Numbered from the stretch's first letter, positions 1 to 13,500 are shown. The stretch is 64,000 bases of DNA from Amphimedon queenslandica (GCF_000090795.2 NW_003546687.1:10738-74737); one strand, 5' to 3'. The notes: generated by a model not told the origin, from the sequence alone. Numbers and translations are program-made.

Positions 1-235
1 TGCATCTATTCCTCTTGTGACGTCACGTTTAGCCACACCCACTGACAGGAAGTAACATTGAAGGAAGCAAAAATGAGCATTTTTGAAGGCTCGTATCTCA
101 GTGAATAATTTTTTTTGAATAATGGGAGTTGGAACACATCATTATTATGATCATTTAAACACATTGAGCTAATAAAAAAATACCCCCAAAATTCATGGAA
201 CTTACCCTTTAAAGTACATACATGTACCATACATT
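1..235 (+). repeat. Dispersed MITE-like repeat, copy 1
   Basis: This stretch is a diverged direct copy of 4225-4432 and an inverted copy of 3518-3715. All three share a block running from a (g)acgt motif through 'tagccacacccactgacagg', then 'gctcgtatctcagt', then an (att)n-rich segment and a final 'accctttaa'. It has no coding potential. It is interrupted by the window edge, so its full length is unknown. Confidence 0.75.
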
Positions 236-327
236 TAGTTCCCCTAAAAATTTGTCACTTACATTTTATATTGGTTATATAATGAATTTTTAAAAGGAGA
301 TCAGTTATGAAGCCTTCAAATTACTAG

Positions 328-395
328 TGTACTTATTTTAGCGATTTTTATGATACTGACATTTGGCTGGTATTAAATTTAGTGTTTTGATCATT
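328..395 (-). repeat. Fragment of the TA-flanked 33229-33777 repeat family
   Basis: About 65 bp match, in reverse complement, the right arm of the element at 33229-33777. The shared words are 'gtgtacttattttagc' and 'gatactgacatttggctggt'. Only this terminal piece is recognisable here. The rest of 236-1085 is AT-rich DNA in which I see no gene. Confidence 0.6.
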
Positions 396-522
396 TTTAA
401 ATTTATTTAATTTATACAATGTACTTGCATATGTATAGCATAATGTAGTTGTTCATATACCATTATGTATGTAGTTATTCTTATATAGTTGGGGCAGCCC
501 CACTATAGCAGGAGTCTTCTGT

Positions 523-557
523 GTGTATGTATGTATGTATGTATGTATGTATGTATG
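523..557. repeat. (TGTA)n microsatellite
   Basis: Roughly eight uninterrupted TGTA tetramers, followed by degenerate units. Confidence 0.9.
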
Positions 558-1085
558 CATACGTCTGCAGTCACTCCCATCTTCTGGTCACACCCCATGT
601 TTGCACTACTATCTATTTTTGAGTCAATGATCTAATGCGGTAGCTCATTTTAATGAAATATTGAAAAGCACATGAAGCAAAAAGAACGCTTGAGATCAAC
701 TTCAACAACCTAGCTGGAATGAAAAGGATGCTTTAGCTTCTTCTTGCTTAGCTCAGACGGTTATGATGGCACCCCAGACTCAAGACTTATCTAGAAAAGC
801 AGCCTAGCTAGCAGCAGAGTCAGTACAATACACAAATGACTCAAGCTCGCCCAATTAATGCCACTAGTTTTAAATGGGTCTCATTTCCTAGTGTTGTAGT
901 CTCATCTAGGAGTGTACTTATCCCTGCCTTGTTCCACCCCTTTAGTGAGTTAGCATGACCCTCAGTTGTAGGGAAAAGGTCATAAAAGTTAAAGAGCAAT
1001 TGTGCATGTAGGGGTTTAATTGTGCTGAGCTTTGTATCAACCTCAAATTCTTCAATGCACTTTTAAACAATGCACGGTTAAACAA

Positions 1086-3470
1086 TAATTGGGGCGAACC
1101 TGAGTTTTCCCCACTAAGGCAAGAAAGTGTCTGTCTGCAGGCATAGGGTCATCTCACTATTTTTAAAGTTAAATAGCCTAATCTTCATTGAAAGCTAGTG
1201 TAGTCACACAATTAATTAATTGTGGTCACACAATTAGAAACCCACATGTTGCAAAATGGCGGATGTTACTATTTCTTTTGTTGATGATTCTGTGAGTGAT
1301 GCTGGTGAAATAGACATAGAACCATGACTACTTAACGAGCTAAACCCAACATCTATTGTTTGGAGATACTTTGGACTAGTTGTAGATGATAGTGGAAAGC
1401 CTAAGAGCAGTGATATACACATTTGGCAAATTTGCCACTTAAAAGTATCAGCTAAGTTGGGAAATACAAGTAATCTTTACTCTCAATTTCAAAAGAAACA
1501 CCCAGAGAACTACATGTACCTTGAGGTGAAACCTACTTCATCCAGTTCATCTAAAGCAAGTTGCAGCAAACAAGGAAACTCAGAGCAGCAGACGATGGAA
1601 CAATGTTTAGCCAAGACACAAATAATAAGCACTAGTTCTACAGAACACAAGAAAATTACAAAGGCTGTAACACATTTTCTGGCTAAAGACATGGTATCAA
1701 GTTGACAAAAGTGGATTTAGGGAAATGATTCAAGCGATCAGTCCTCGTTACCAATTACCACATAAAGATTACTTTTGTAGAGTTGCAATTCCATCTCTAT
1801 ATAATGAAGTATCAGCTAGTATGAAGAGTAATATGACAAATCACAACTTCTACTAATCAGCCACAACTGACCTGTGGTCTTCTGCTACCATGGAGCCGTA
1901 CTTCAGTTATACAGTTCACTACATTGACAATAACTGGGTAATACAAAGTCATTGTCTTCAGGCACATTTTATGCCTGAAAGCCTCACTGGTGTCAACTTG
2001 CAGGATTCCTTTTTGTCAACTCTTCAACAATAGAACCTTGACAAGAGCAAACAAATTGCCATTACAACTGACAATGCATCAAATGTCAAACTGGCATTCC
2101 AATTATTGAATTGGAGACGACCATCCTGCTTTGATCATAACTTTCATGTAGATCTGCCCATAAAGAAGAGTTTGTCTGATCGAAGAGTTGATTGTGTTCT
2201 TTGTTAATGTCGCCAGATTGTCTGCTTTTTCTTCTAGCTGGACAAGAGCCAGTAGTCTTACTGATGTTCAACAACAAAGAGGGTTGCCACTAAAGAAGCT
2301 AAAATGTGATGTATCTACTCGCTGTGGTTCGATATCATCTATGAAGATTAAAGAGCAAATAGATCCCATTCACAGTTCTTAGAAATGACAGGAAAGCAAA
2401 CCACTTGCTGCCTACATGGCAGGATTGTGACATAATAGATTTAGTTTTAGTTATTTTGTCACCATTGGAGCAATTGACTGACCTTTTATCTAGCAATAAG
2501 AGAGTCATTTGCTCAGCTATTAAGCCTTCTTAAACATATTTAAACATATTTTTGGCAAAAGTCTTTCTAATAAAGAAGAAAATAGCACTTTGACTCAGAA
2601 AATGAAATCTACAATCAAACAGGATTTACAAAATTGCTACATTGTACTTTGATATGGAATCAACTTTTTAGATCTATGTTCTTTCCTAGATCCACGCTTC
2701 AAGGGGCAATAAGCATCTATTGAGGAGAGTGGATTCTCAGTCTATCTTGATGAAGAACTGAAGCAGTCTGGTACCTTAAATGATGACTTAAACAGGCCAA
2801 CTAGCACTCAGTCTGAAGTACCACCACTAAAGAAAGGAAACTTTACCCAGGTTTTTGGACAAACTAATCTTGGTACACAACTAGCTATGATTTTACCGGA
2901 AGAGAAAGCAAAGCAAAAAAGTAATGATGTATACTCAACTACCTGTACTGAATATTGATGAAGAACCTCTACAATGGTAGAAACATTATGAGTCTCGCCT
3001 TCCAGCCTTCCAATTCTCCCTAAAGTTACACGCATGTACCTATGTGCCTGTGCTACTAGTGTTGAATCTGAGCGCACATTTAGTATAGGAGGCAATATTG
3101 TTACCAAAGAGAGGTGTTCTCTAAAATCACACAAAGTGAACCAACTCATTTTCTTAGCAAAAACCTTAGTTAAATTTATTATATCAGTCTTGTTAAATTT
3201 AAATTCAAAACATTGATAAAATCATTTTTTTAGTTATACCTTGAGAAATTTGTATCATTAATGATACCAAGAAAGTAATTGCTACTGCTCAGCTCACTTC
3301 TAAATATTTAGCAAGATAACTTTAATTGCTGCAGAGATTCTTAAGGGATGAAGTGATGCAGAAAATTTAAAGCAACAAGATCTGCATGTTGCTTTGCTTG
3401 CTCATACATGTAGATCATAGAGCATGTATAGTCTAAAGCTAGTTTTTGCAGCAGGGCCAAGTTCAGCTCT
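1086..3470 (+). pseudogene. Decayed hAT-superfamily transposon with BED-finger transposase
   Basis: Frame-broken hAT transposase. A BED-type zinc-finger region (about 1350-1510) ends in 'KLGNTSNLYSQFQKKHP', with an in-frame stop just upstream of it. Transposase core fragments follow, such as 'TDLWSSATMEPYF' near 1868 and 'ITTDNASNVKLAF' near 2062. The C-terminal hAT dimerisation motif 'CATSVESERTFSIGGN' followed by a KxNQLIFL-like block lies at 3046-3170. Many stops and frameshifts separate these blocks, so it is not functional. The 5' flank (1088-1210, beginning ggggcgaacctgag) and the 3' flank (3270-3470) are also found in short non-coding copies near 33290-33650 and 49290-49895, which look like internally deleted derivatives. 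Confidence 0.85.
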
Positions 3471-3517
3471 TGCCTTTTATTTACAACATATGGCTTGACA
3501 ATTGTTTCAATAAGATT

Positions 3518-4432
3518 TAAAGGGTATTTTTACCGAAATTTGATGTATTTATTTTATGGCCTTATTTTGACTACCTAACAATAATAATAATGTGTTGCAA
3601 ATCCCACTGTCTAAAGATAATTATTTACTAAGATATGAGCCTTCAAAGTCGTGAAAAATGTTGACATTTTGCTGGTGGATGTGGCTAAACATGATGTCAT
3701 AGTAGGAATATTTGCAAATAATTCCATACCCATTCCTTTATAGGGAGAAGTGATCCTTTGTTCTCATGCCTTGTAATATAGTAGCACAAATTTGAAAATT
3801 TGGATCTTTAGCTTTCATTTTCTAAGCATGCAACTGCAAGAAGAAGTCACAATAACACATTTTTTTAATTTTTTGTTTGCTATTTTAGGCTTTTTTTGCA
3901 GTTGCACGCTTAGAATAATGAAAGCTAAAGATCCCAATTTTCAAATTTGTGCTAATGCATGCAAGGCATGAGAATAAAGGATCATTTCCCCTGTAAAGGA
4001 ATGGAGTTACCGTATGGCGGGTAAGTTCCAAAGGCCTAAATTTTGGCGAATTGCTAAATTTTGGAGATTGGTGGATTTTTAATTTTGCAAATTTGTGGCC
4101 ACCTGCCATTGAGCATGCATATAATAGCTCAAAATGGTGGATTTTTATTTTGGCAAATGGCTATCAAAACGCCAAATTCGCCAAATTTAATTCCATTTAA
4201 AATTACCCACTATATAGTATCTACAAACATTCCTACTATGACGTTACATTTAGCCACACCCACTGACAGGAAGTAACAATGGAGGAAGCATGATATCAAC
4301 ATTTTTTATGACTTTAAAGGCCCATATCTCAGTAAATAGTTATTTATAGACAGTGGGATTTGGAACACATTATTATTATTACTAGTAATCAAATAAATAC
4401 ATTAAATTTGGGTAACAATACCCTTTAATTTA
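3518..4432. mobile_element. Compound foldback element with nested insertion
   Basis: The outer arms, 3518-3715 and 4225-4432, are inverted copies of the repeat at 1-235. Inside them, 3735-3850 and 3890-4005 form a second inverted repeat, the shared word being 'aaagctaaagatcc' with its surroundings. Between the inner right arm and the outer right arm sits a TA-flanked insert (4008-4219) with ends taccgtatggcgggtaa and, inverted, atactatatagtgggtaa. No open reading frame of note is present. The arrangement implies at least two rounds of insertion. Confidence 0.75.
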
Positions 4433-4849
4433 GCTTCTTAGTTTGACTAATGGCTTTCATTGTAACAAAGAGAAATTCCTTGAGCTTTGTGGTAAACTAG
4501 CCTTTGTTTTACCGCTATAGATGATTTGCATTTATTGGTAAAAGATTAGCGGGCAGAGTAATAACAAAAGTAATGGTGATGCTTCTTTTGTCGGTTAGGC
4601 CCTTAGTGGAAACAAAGTTTGCTCCACAAGATGCCATTGTCTGCTTTTCAACAGACACATATGAACTTGGAGTTTGGTCTCAGTCTGCATTTAAAAAGTC
4701 AGATCAGGCGGAATTGAATGATGCTAAACATAATGCATTATATCACCAAGAAAGTCAATTGCAACTTTCTTCATGCAATTCACAAGGTACTAGAGGTCTT
4801 CATGTTGTGCCCCATCTCCTCTTGTAACCGAGCCATCAATAGACAAGAC
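4433..4849. other. Intergenic, nothing recognised
   Basis: An 84-codon open frame (4573-4827, +) has no recognisable domain and no splice-linked partner. I do not call it a gene. Confidence 0.5.
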
Positions 4850-5260
4850 TGAGCCCAGCTACAGTTCATTTCAAAACGTGATGTTTTATTTGGATGACTT
4901 TCATCAATGCATCTGCAGCTGCCTGTTGTACATGTATATTTGTTACCCCACCTTTAGCTCTAATAGCTTTAAGACATTTTAGTAAAGATGTATCCAAGTC
5001 ACCCATGAGTGGTGGTCTTCCTCTAGGTTCTGTAGGAATTCTTAGAACTGGCTGTGGACTATGCTGATCTTTTCTCCTTTCTTACCCCGTTTCTTCTCTA
5101 CATTTTCCTAAAATTTTGAACTGTACTCTCTTTTAGACCTGGTATTTTATCACTAAAGTGACGTCTACACATAGCTCATTCGTTGCCATTTTCACTGGCA
5201 TATTTTCCTATTTTAACTTTATCTTCATTTGTGTAGAAAACATATTTACCACGATGCTTC
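4850..5260 (-). pseudogene. Pogo/Tigger-like DDE transposase, N-terminal remnant
   Basis: Reading the minus strand, one block gives 'NEDKVKIGKYASENGNE' followed by a stop and 'HFSDKIPGLKESTVQNF'. After a frame break comes 'EPRGRPPLMGDLDTSLL' with 'KAIRAKGGVTN'. This is the helix-turn-helix and linker pattern seen in pogo-like (CENP-B-type) transposases of marine invertebrates. It belongs to the same family as the pieces at 57866-58784 and 60720-61057. Stops and the absence of a catalytic core make it a dead fragment. Confidence 0.65.
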
Positions 5261-5769
5261 TTTTTTTGGAGCCTGTACCCACGGATGTGCCAGTTCTGGA
5301 ACATCATGGGCTTTAATGTTGCCAGACTCCATTAAATTGGCATGTAGCTACAAACAGTATTAATTGTTTCTGGAAGAGCAGTGTTAGTAGACTTGTATTT
5401 GTAAACCCAAACTGGTAGTTAGGCTTTTGGTTTTTGTGCTGCAAATAAACGAATTTGAATTGCACGGCAATCATGTGCAGTGCACGTGGTGCATTGTGGC
5501 TAAGCAACTAAGCTTTCTAAAGCCTGCCTTTCTACTAGAAATGATTTGTTTTACCTCAACAGGCATTTCTTTCAGCTTCTTGTGTGGCCTTAGAGGGTAT
5601 CACATCTATCAGACAGTGTGGGCTTCGAAATTACATGAATTGCTTTCTACGGAGCACGAACAGAACAACTTAAGTGTACTGTACATGACCACCATGCCAT
5701 AGCAGCAACAAAAATGCTTCCAGGGTGCTTATCATCTGCCTGTATTGTAGGACACTTGCCAAGAGAAAA
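5261..5769. other. Intergenic, nothing recognised
   Basis: It contains short open frames only (such as 5427-5702, +) without domain or codon support. It is probably old transposon DNA related to the neighbouring pogo remnant. Confidence 0.4.
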
Positions 5770-6653
5770 TATTATTATTGTTATTATTATTAATGAACTT
5801 CACAATACACATAGACAAGACAACAGAATAAGACCCAGAAGACTAGATAGTACTGTAGGAGAAACTGTGATGAAACACAGAGTCCCAAAAATAAAACAAA
5901 ACAAAACAGGATGAAAAGGAGCTACAAAATTAAGTTTAATAAATAAAATTAAAATTATAAAATTACAGGAATGACTCAATACACCTACTGCATGGACATA
6001 AAAAGTGGAATGTGCAAAATTGTGATGATTCAAACTTATCTAAAAAGGTCTGCCACATCAGATCAACTAATCATCTCTTAGTGGAGGTCAATGAGCAATC
6101 GAGTGTATCAGCTTGGTCTATTAGCTGTATCCATAGTTGTGGTAGTCGGTTGATATAAAAGTGGCGAGACAAATTATGCTTTGTGTAACTATGACATAAT
6201 TTACGACCGTTGGATCTAGTACAGGAGGAGGAGAATGATACATGTTGTAGGATATCAAAAGAAGGATTACAAAACTGAACTGATTTCATGAAAAAGACAA
6301 CATCATTGATCTCATAGGTCATCATCAGGGGAAGAAGCTCGAGAGTAAACCAATCTAAATCTGTAATCCGAATCGTAGTCATTTAAAATCCATTTGGTGG
6401 CTCGTCGTTGAACACTCTCAATTAATGCTATATCCTTAATAAGGTGGGGGCGCCAGATTGGTGAGCAGTAAGTCAATTGTGATCTGATGAGAATTATGTA
6501 CAGTTGTTTCCTTACTGATGTAGATGACAGAGTACCAACAGTTCTATGTATGAGACCCAGACTTTTCAGAAATGTCTGGAGCAACCAGATACATAATGGA
6601 GCATGGAGCAGTTGTAACACTAAAAGTTGCAGATGTCCACTATTGCATATCAC
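5770..6653 (-). mobile_element. 5'-truncated non-LTR retrotransposon, reverse transcriptase C-terminus
   Basis: The minus strand encodes the end of a LINE-type ORF2. First comes 'LYIILIRSQLTYCSPIW' then 'LIESVQRRATKWIL' in one frame (6312-6653). Then comes the 'LPLMMTYEINDVVFFMK' to 'HFYINRLPQLW' block in a second frame (6071-6382). The end is a Cys-rich 'FCTFHFLCPCSRCIESFL' and a stop near 5967. A 3' UTR and an (AAT)n-like tail follow at about 5770-5795. The pattern fits jockey/CR1-like elements. A frameshift near 6320 and the lack of fingers, palm and endonuclease show a dead 5'-truncated insertion. Confidence 0.85.
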
Positions 6654-7929
6654 CTTTAGTCAGTGGCAGATTTAAGGGGGGGAGGGCCCCCAAAATTTTT
6701 CTGGAGTAATGTAAACTCAGTTTTACCGATATTGTGAAACAGCTGCAGTACTGGACTATGTAAACAATCTTTAAACCACAATAGATGAATAGAGCTCATT
6801 TTAACAGCTAATTTTGTCTTTCCTAAAAAGTCTGCTATGGTTCTGCCATGTTGTGCACATGCACAAGCTTAATTGACCACACGTTCTAATTACCCCCACC
6901 CATCTCATAATTGCCCCCCAGAAAGATTAAATCCTAGATCCTCCCCTGCCTTTATTACCAGGAGGACTAGAAATCCCAGTCATAGCACAGGTTCAAATGA
7001 CATAAATAGGACTGCTTTAGTTGAATACAAAGTTCTAGTCAAAAGACTCTACAAGAAACCCTTCAATGGAAAGTTTGAACATGCATTGCTGCACTTTTGA
7101 AAGAGTTGGGTGTGGCAAAAGGAGATATAATCGAAGAGGGAAAGATAGAAGAGATAGACAAAGAGGAGAAGGTAGAGATTCAAGAACTGAATTAATCATC
7201 ATAAAATTAATATTCATAGTTATTATGTGTGTCACCACACCCACATCAATTATCGTTAAAAGCATGGTTAAAAGCCGCTAGGTAACATGACTTTACTATG
7301 TTTCCTTCAGCCAGTCTCTAGAACACAATCTTCCAGACTTATGTCAGTACAAGTCAATAAAGACTTCCGTTTACTTGGAGTGGCCTTTCAGAGTTCCAAT
7401 GCTATACGAAACGATAACTTACATTTACATTCTTTTTTTCCAAAGAGCATGTTTCTACATTGGCTCAATGTTATAAGCGTTGTGCCCTTGGTTTTCCTTA
7501 CTCCTCAGAAGCTATGCTTCTGCATATACTAATATTGTACCAGTTTAGTGCTGACCTCAGATTCTTAAATCTAGGAGACGCTACTTAAAGTAGGAAAACC
7601 ACCACAGTCTTGTCTAATCAACTTAGTTTATGTTACAACATGCCTTAATTCACAGTGTCATTTTTATAATTCTATTATTACTATTATACTCATATTTTCT
7701 AAAACTTGTATAATAATAATCACTAAAGTTTCTTATGCAAACATTGTCCATCTTGTAACTAGCAGGTCAGAATTATACAGGGTTTTGTTTTGTAATGATA
7801 GTAATATTATAATAGTTGCTTCTTTGCTTGTCATACCACCCTTTTTGTAACTGCTTTTTTCTATTAAATTATAAAACATTAGAACAAGGTGAGTGTATTA
7901 ATAAATACATGCAGCTCTCTTATGACTTA
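6654..7929. other. Repeat-rich intergenic DNA, no gene recognised
   Basis: 6664-6945 has C/G-rich ends in inverted arrangement (cagtggcagatttaagg at the left; the complement of 'ggatctaggatttaat' at the right) and is probably a degraded hAT MITE. I see no supported coding sequence through 7929. Confidence 0.4.
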
Positions 7930-8855
7930 CCATAATTTGCCTTTTTTTCGTTGTGGAAATACATGTATTTTTGTATGGTCTTAAAATGATGAAAATATTT
8001 CAATCGAAAATTTTTGAGCAACCAAAATTTGTGACCTAATTCATCAATGAAAGACTAAGGTACTGCCTGATGAGTAGGTATCTTCTTGCAGCTCTAACCT
8101 TGCTCTTTCCACTGGTGCTTGCTGTACTTCAATCAGTTGCTTCACTACTGAGTTATAAAATGAAATGGTCCACCATGTGACAAAAGTAGCCATTTAATGT
8201 TTCCCTTTATTATCTATAAATTGGTCATTGCTGCATCTCCAGTACTATCCGTCTACTAGAGATGTGCCGATATGGGTTTTAGCCAATATGCCAATATTAA
8301 CATAGCCAATACTGGCCAATGCCGATACCGATCCGATATTTTCCTTCCTACCTTTTAGGCACAAATTTACACATGTACCATGTGATTTATACACTTCCTA
8401 CTTTACTATCTTGACTAATTTTAAGTAGTCCCAGTTATAGAATCATTTTGAGATTTTTTCTAGCTCATAATGTCTTAAAATTAATTAATTAACCCTTTAT
8501 TATTGTGCATATGACCATGTGTTGCTATGTCTGCAAGATTCATGCAAAGAAACCGATAACCGATACTATAAAAAGCAGGTCGATAAGCCGATATCTGATA
8601 TGCCAATCGATTATCGGTACATCTCTACCATATGATAGTAATGTCGGGGAACAGCCAGGTCAAGAATTTCATATCTCAAGAATTGTAAACACTACTATAG
8701 CGGCCTTGTTACCATTATGTAAAGGACAAAGTATATGCAAGAGAAGCTAAATTTTCAGACTGCAAAAATTTTTGTACACTATGAGAAGACGAAAATATTT
8801 CCACTTGAATTTTTCTTAATTGAAAAATTTTTGTTCAAAAAAAGACAAATTATGG
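7930..8855. mobile_element. TA-flanked MITE with a second MITE nested inside
   Basis: The inverted ends are TACCATAATTTGCCTTTTTTT (7928) and its counterpart TACCATAATTTGTCTTTTTTT (reverse complement, ending 8857). A TA on each side suggests a mariner/pogo-type target. The interior contains the separate element at 8257-8627. It is non-coding. Confidence 0.7.
8257..8627. mobile_element. hAT-like MITE, nested
   Basis: The ends TAGAGATGTGCCGATA and TAGAGATGTACCGATAA (reverse complement at right) enclose about 370 bp full of GCCGATA/GATATCGG words. The flanking 8-mers match only partly (ccgtctac versus ccatatga), so the target duplication has decayed or was altered. Confidence 0.75.
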
Positions 8856-10436
8856 TACCTTTCTTATTTTATAATCAACCATTGTTTAACTTTATAGCCA
8901 TTTTGTAAGTGTATCTAAGAAGCCTGATTCTATAAGAAACTGTCACAAACATACAGAAAAGATCCAAGAAGGCAGCAGTCAAGGCAAGATAGGCTACACT
9001 TATAACGTTCATACTGAATAAAGCAGTATTGACCAGATTCAATGGACAAAGCACAACAAGAACAGAAATGCTGCTGCAGTTTAGTTGCCATTCAACGTAA
9101 ACAGAACGTGAAGTTTTTTGTTTTCTTCTTCTATACATGTAATTTATCTTTTTGAATTATACTGAACTACATGTACATGTAAAGAGGCCAGCATAATAGC
9201 TACATCTATGTATAAGTCTAATGTGTCTTGTAGTCATGTAACATGAATGTACATAGTAATTGTAGTACAGTAAAGAATGCTGTATTGGCTGTTGAGACTT
9301 GAGACTCCACCCCATGTGCTGTTATTAGCATCACTTTTTACTGTGCTATGACTAATATATAGTTTACAAACGTAAGCATGAGAAAGGCATCCACCAAAGA
9401 AGTTTTTTCGAGTCTTCAACGCCTTATTAAGGGTTAGACAAAACCAATGCAAACATTTGCAAGCAAGACAGTTTTCTTTGTCATGTGATACGACTTGGCT
9501 GCCGAACAATCAATATACATGTAAGAACATCTCTGGTTACTAAAAGACTGCAAAAAGTTGTCAATGGTGGTAAAGGAGTGTTGTGGATCTGTTCCGCAAC
9601 TGGCAGAGCAGTTTCCCTTCTTCTCTAGTCACAAAGAGCTTCTCACCCAGTTCTGCTAGCCATGTGAAGCCAACTAGCTGACACTCAATTTCAGTACTGT
9701 ATGCAATATAACAGAACAGGCAGTACCTTTGATGTGTGCACTATAAATTGTATAACATTATCAACAAGTTGTTATACTTTCACGTACATATGTACTCTAT
9801 ACATGTACATTTGTCATTTTTGTGTATAGTCAAACTTTATAAATATTGTATTTTCACCTAACTTTTATGTGAACTGTTTGCAAGAGTTAATTAGTATATC
9901 TTTTTTCTTAAAAAGAGTACTTACTGACTGTTGTCATAAATTGATTATGGAAATTTTGACACCCTGTGGCTGTTGCCCTTGCCAGAACTACATGTATGCA
10001 TCTAAGGTGTAATGTTTTGTACATGTTGATTAAACCTAACATTATGACATCATGATGAATCTGCTAGAGTTTTACATGTACACTTAGTAGCCTAGTAGGA
10101 AGATTTTTTATGTGGAGTAAATTAATTGTCAATATTTCAAGGAAGATGAAGAAGAATCCCAGTTTTTTTCTATACCTCCATTCATTGCATGTACATTCTT
10201 GCCACTCAATGTCGAAGAATTTAGATCCAATCTCTTTTTTTAATTTTGATGCCATTTTTGCTTTCTTTACAAACTAAAAGAGATACATGTACATGCACAT
10301 ACATCAATGAGGACAAAATCTGTAACATGCTTTAGGTACCTTGACTTTATGAAGTACTAAAATTAAAAGAATACCGACTTTTATCTTCTCTTCATTGTTT
10401 GCTAGGTCTCATGTGATGTTAATTACATGTAACTGA
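8856..10436. other. Intergenic, upstream of TMEM17
   Basis: AT-rich DNA with several ACATGTACATGT runs. The missing first coding exon of TMEM17 probably lies in this interval or just after it, but I could not place it. Confidence 0.4.
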
Positions 10437-10551
10437 CCTTTTACTCCTGTTGATCTTCCTCTGGTGACCATTAGTGATCCAGTTATTGATTTAGTTACTC
10501 CTGAAGCAACATCATATTTGTTACCATTTTTATTTCAATGTCCATTTGCAG

Positions 10552-13500
10552 GTGTTGAGGTTGTATCTCACCTACTTCTTCAGATGACTCTTCATTTTAA
10601 TATTTACTATTCTTTTCCTTGGATGCTATCTCTTATTATTGGATTGGAACTTAAGGTTAGTTTCTGAAATGTGTACTTACTAACATTTGTTTCTAAAATT
10701 TTTGCTTATTAATGGTACAACAATTTAAATTTAGGTTGCATGTTCACCTCAAAGTTAGTTACTTCAGTAGCGAGGGTACCATATTTGTCATTTAGGCGTA
10801 TGTTTCATTTTTTCCAAATAACATATACAATGTACACATTAAATGTTACAAGAACAATAATGGGGTTTGCTATTTCATGGTAATTTTATCCCTCAATAGT
10901 GCATGTAGTACATTTGTGGCAGTTTGATTACATGAATTTTGAGCATTTGGTTTGTTCTATCATCTACATGTACATATATTCTATGAAATTTAACATTGTT
11001 TTGTAATTTTACTTGTACATGTACGTGTTACCTTACTTCCTATTAAAACAGATGGTAATTTTGAAGGTGGGAATTTTTTTATCATTGCCACAAATTTGCA
11101 AAATTAAACCCACCAGTCACACTATGATTTTACACCTTCAAAATTACCAGCTACATGTTTTTGGACTCGTTTGAACTAGTGGCAATTAATGCTGTTTTTT
11201 GCCAAGATTATTGTTTATGTAAATGTACATGTACCACGTACAGTACCAATAGGTGATAGACAATTTGAAGTTACTTAAAATATGCTACAATTACATGTAA
11301 GGCAGTTCTTGCTGGGTATGAACTATTGAATAGTAACCATTTTAGATAAAAATGTACTACATTTACAACTATGATTGATGTACACATGTATGTGTACCTA
11401 AGTGGTTATTGTATATGTGTCATATTAATTTAACTGATATTTATGCCAAGCAATACACCGATGGCTTTGATGCATTTATATGTTCCTACAGTAGTGTGTA
11501 GTGCACTAGTTTTGGATATGATACTGATTGCTGTGGGACAGTAGTTCTAAATTACTAGTTTCACTACTATGATTGTAGAAGTCGTTCATAGTTTTATGAC
11601 TGCTATTCAAGAGTTGTACATGTAGTTAGATACTAGGGCTGAAACGAATAGTATTTTTCACTATTCGAACAGTTGGCATGCTAAATGAACAAATATTCAA
11701 ATAATTCGACTGTTACTACTGAATAATTATAAACTACCTTTTTTGTGTTAAACTTGTCAGAATGATGCCAAACAGGGTTTCTTAGAAATTGAGAACCACT
11801 TTCCCTGGCCACAGCATCAGTATTTAGCAAGTTGGTAAGTAAACAGACAAAGAAATAGACTAAGAAAGCAGCCTGTGCATGTGACACGCAGTGGGCGTGG
11901 CCGTTAATTATTGCAATAACCATTAATAATTTTATTATGCGAATAGTTTGAATAGCAAAAAACTATTGGAATATTGCTATAACAAACAAATATTTGAATA
12001 TCTCACTATTTATTTCAGCTCTATTAGATACTGGCTTTAGTGTACCCCTAATATTAGTATTACAAATCCCGAAATTGTTCATCCTTGATTTGAAGTCACT
12101 TCCTTTCTACTGTTGTATTTCATTTCTTGTACTGCCCTTCAGTAGGCATGTCATTTTCATACTTATCATGCTAAATGCTGTTAATTTTTAGTAATGTTAA
12201 TATTAATTTTATAGTGAATCATAGCTTAAACTCAAAAAGTGTTTACTCCTTTCCTTTCTAATGCCTTCATTCAGCTTTAATTGTATTCTTACCTGTTTGT
12301 TCTTTTTTTTAATGGTACATCTAACTAATTTATGGAATTAGTTTTTATTCAGGGTTTAGAAAAATCGGATATTTTTTTTTTAAATCAAAAAAGTTGGATT
12401 TTTTATGTAAATCACATTTTTAGATTTAAATCACATTTTTTAAAATACATAATCATTAGTTAATGATAAAATTTGATAATAATGAAAGAGGAATGAACTA
12501 CATGTATGTGAACTAATTTTCATTTGTGTAATAGTTTGTATAAGAAAACCAGTTTTCCAGCCTTTACTGTGCCTAGATAATTTCTCTTTTAGGAAAAGTT
12601 TTTGTTATACTCAGGGACCTAGCCTGGGGCAGCAAGGGGGCAAATGCCCTCCCTTTTTGAAATCAAAATTTTAAAAAATAAATAATAAGCTGCTTTACTG
12701 TTCTACAACTTATATATGTGAGGAAAAGGCTAAATCAGTCCTTTTATGATACCATTATAAAGCTGAAAAGGTATTTAATGTCTATGATTGTTCAAGAAGC
12801 CCACCATGTTGAAAAAGAGGTGTGGTTATGCCTGAAAAGGGCAAGGTTTCACAAAATTGTGCGGTATGCTTCGCGCACTGCAAGAATTGCCCTCTCTTTT
12901 CCAAAATCCTGCCTACACCCCAGATACTATACTATATACATGTACAATGCACAACCATGTTTGGTGCAATAGATTATTTTACAACCAGGTATCGTGCAAT
13001 AATTAATAAAACAAATTTTTTAACTGACAGTTAGAAGTTGTGTAACGCTCAAAACATTGTACAAAAGGGAAATAGTGATATATATATATACAATGTACAT
13101 CATTTTATAGTCATTGATTTATAGTATGATTATATACTATGATTTAAATTATAGAGTTAAATCAATTGATTCTAATCAATAAACCCTGTTTTCATTACAA
13201 TCTACATTGTACATGTACATTTGTAATAATGATTCATGATGGCTAAATAATAGTCTTGCGCAGCCAGACAATTCATTTGCTAAAAGTAAGATCCTTAAAA
13301 AAATAATCATAGTACAGTAAGTGAAGGGTCTAAACTGATGCTGAATGTAGTAATATGTATTTTGTGTTCCATTGTTGGCTGTTTGGACACACTTTGTACT
13401 TTTGATACTTGACTTCCTCTTTTATTTAGTTCAGTTTCCTCTTGAGTCATTACAAATATGTAACAGTTGCAGTCTATGTCATCCTGTTTACTGTGGAAAT

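Noticed and set aside
1234-3216. Functional ZBED-type domesticated gene
   Set aside because: Several in-frame stops and frameshifts separate the BED finger from the dimerisation domain, with no splice pattern that would remove them.
4573-4827. 84-aa open frame as a gene
   Set aside because: No domain, no splice partners, AT-rich transposon-laden surroundings.
10437-10551. In-frame upstream extension of TMEM17 as its N-terminus
   Set aside because: No ATG, little similarity to the family, and a good acceptor at 10550-10551 just before the conserved part.
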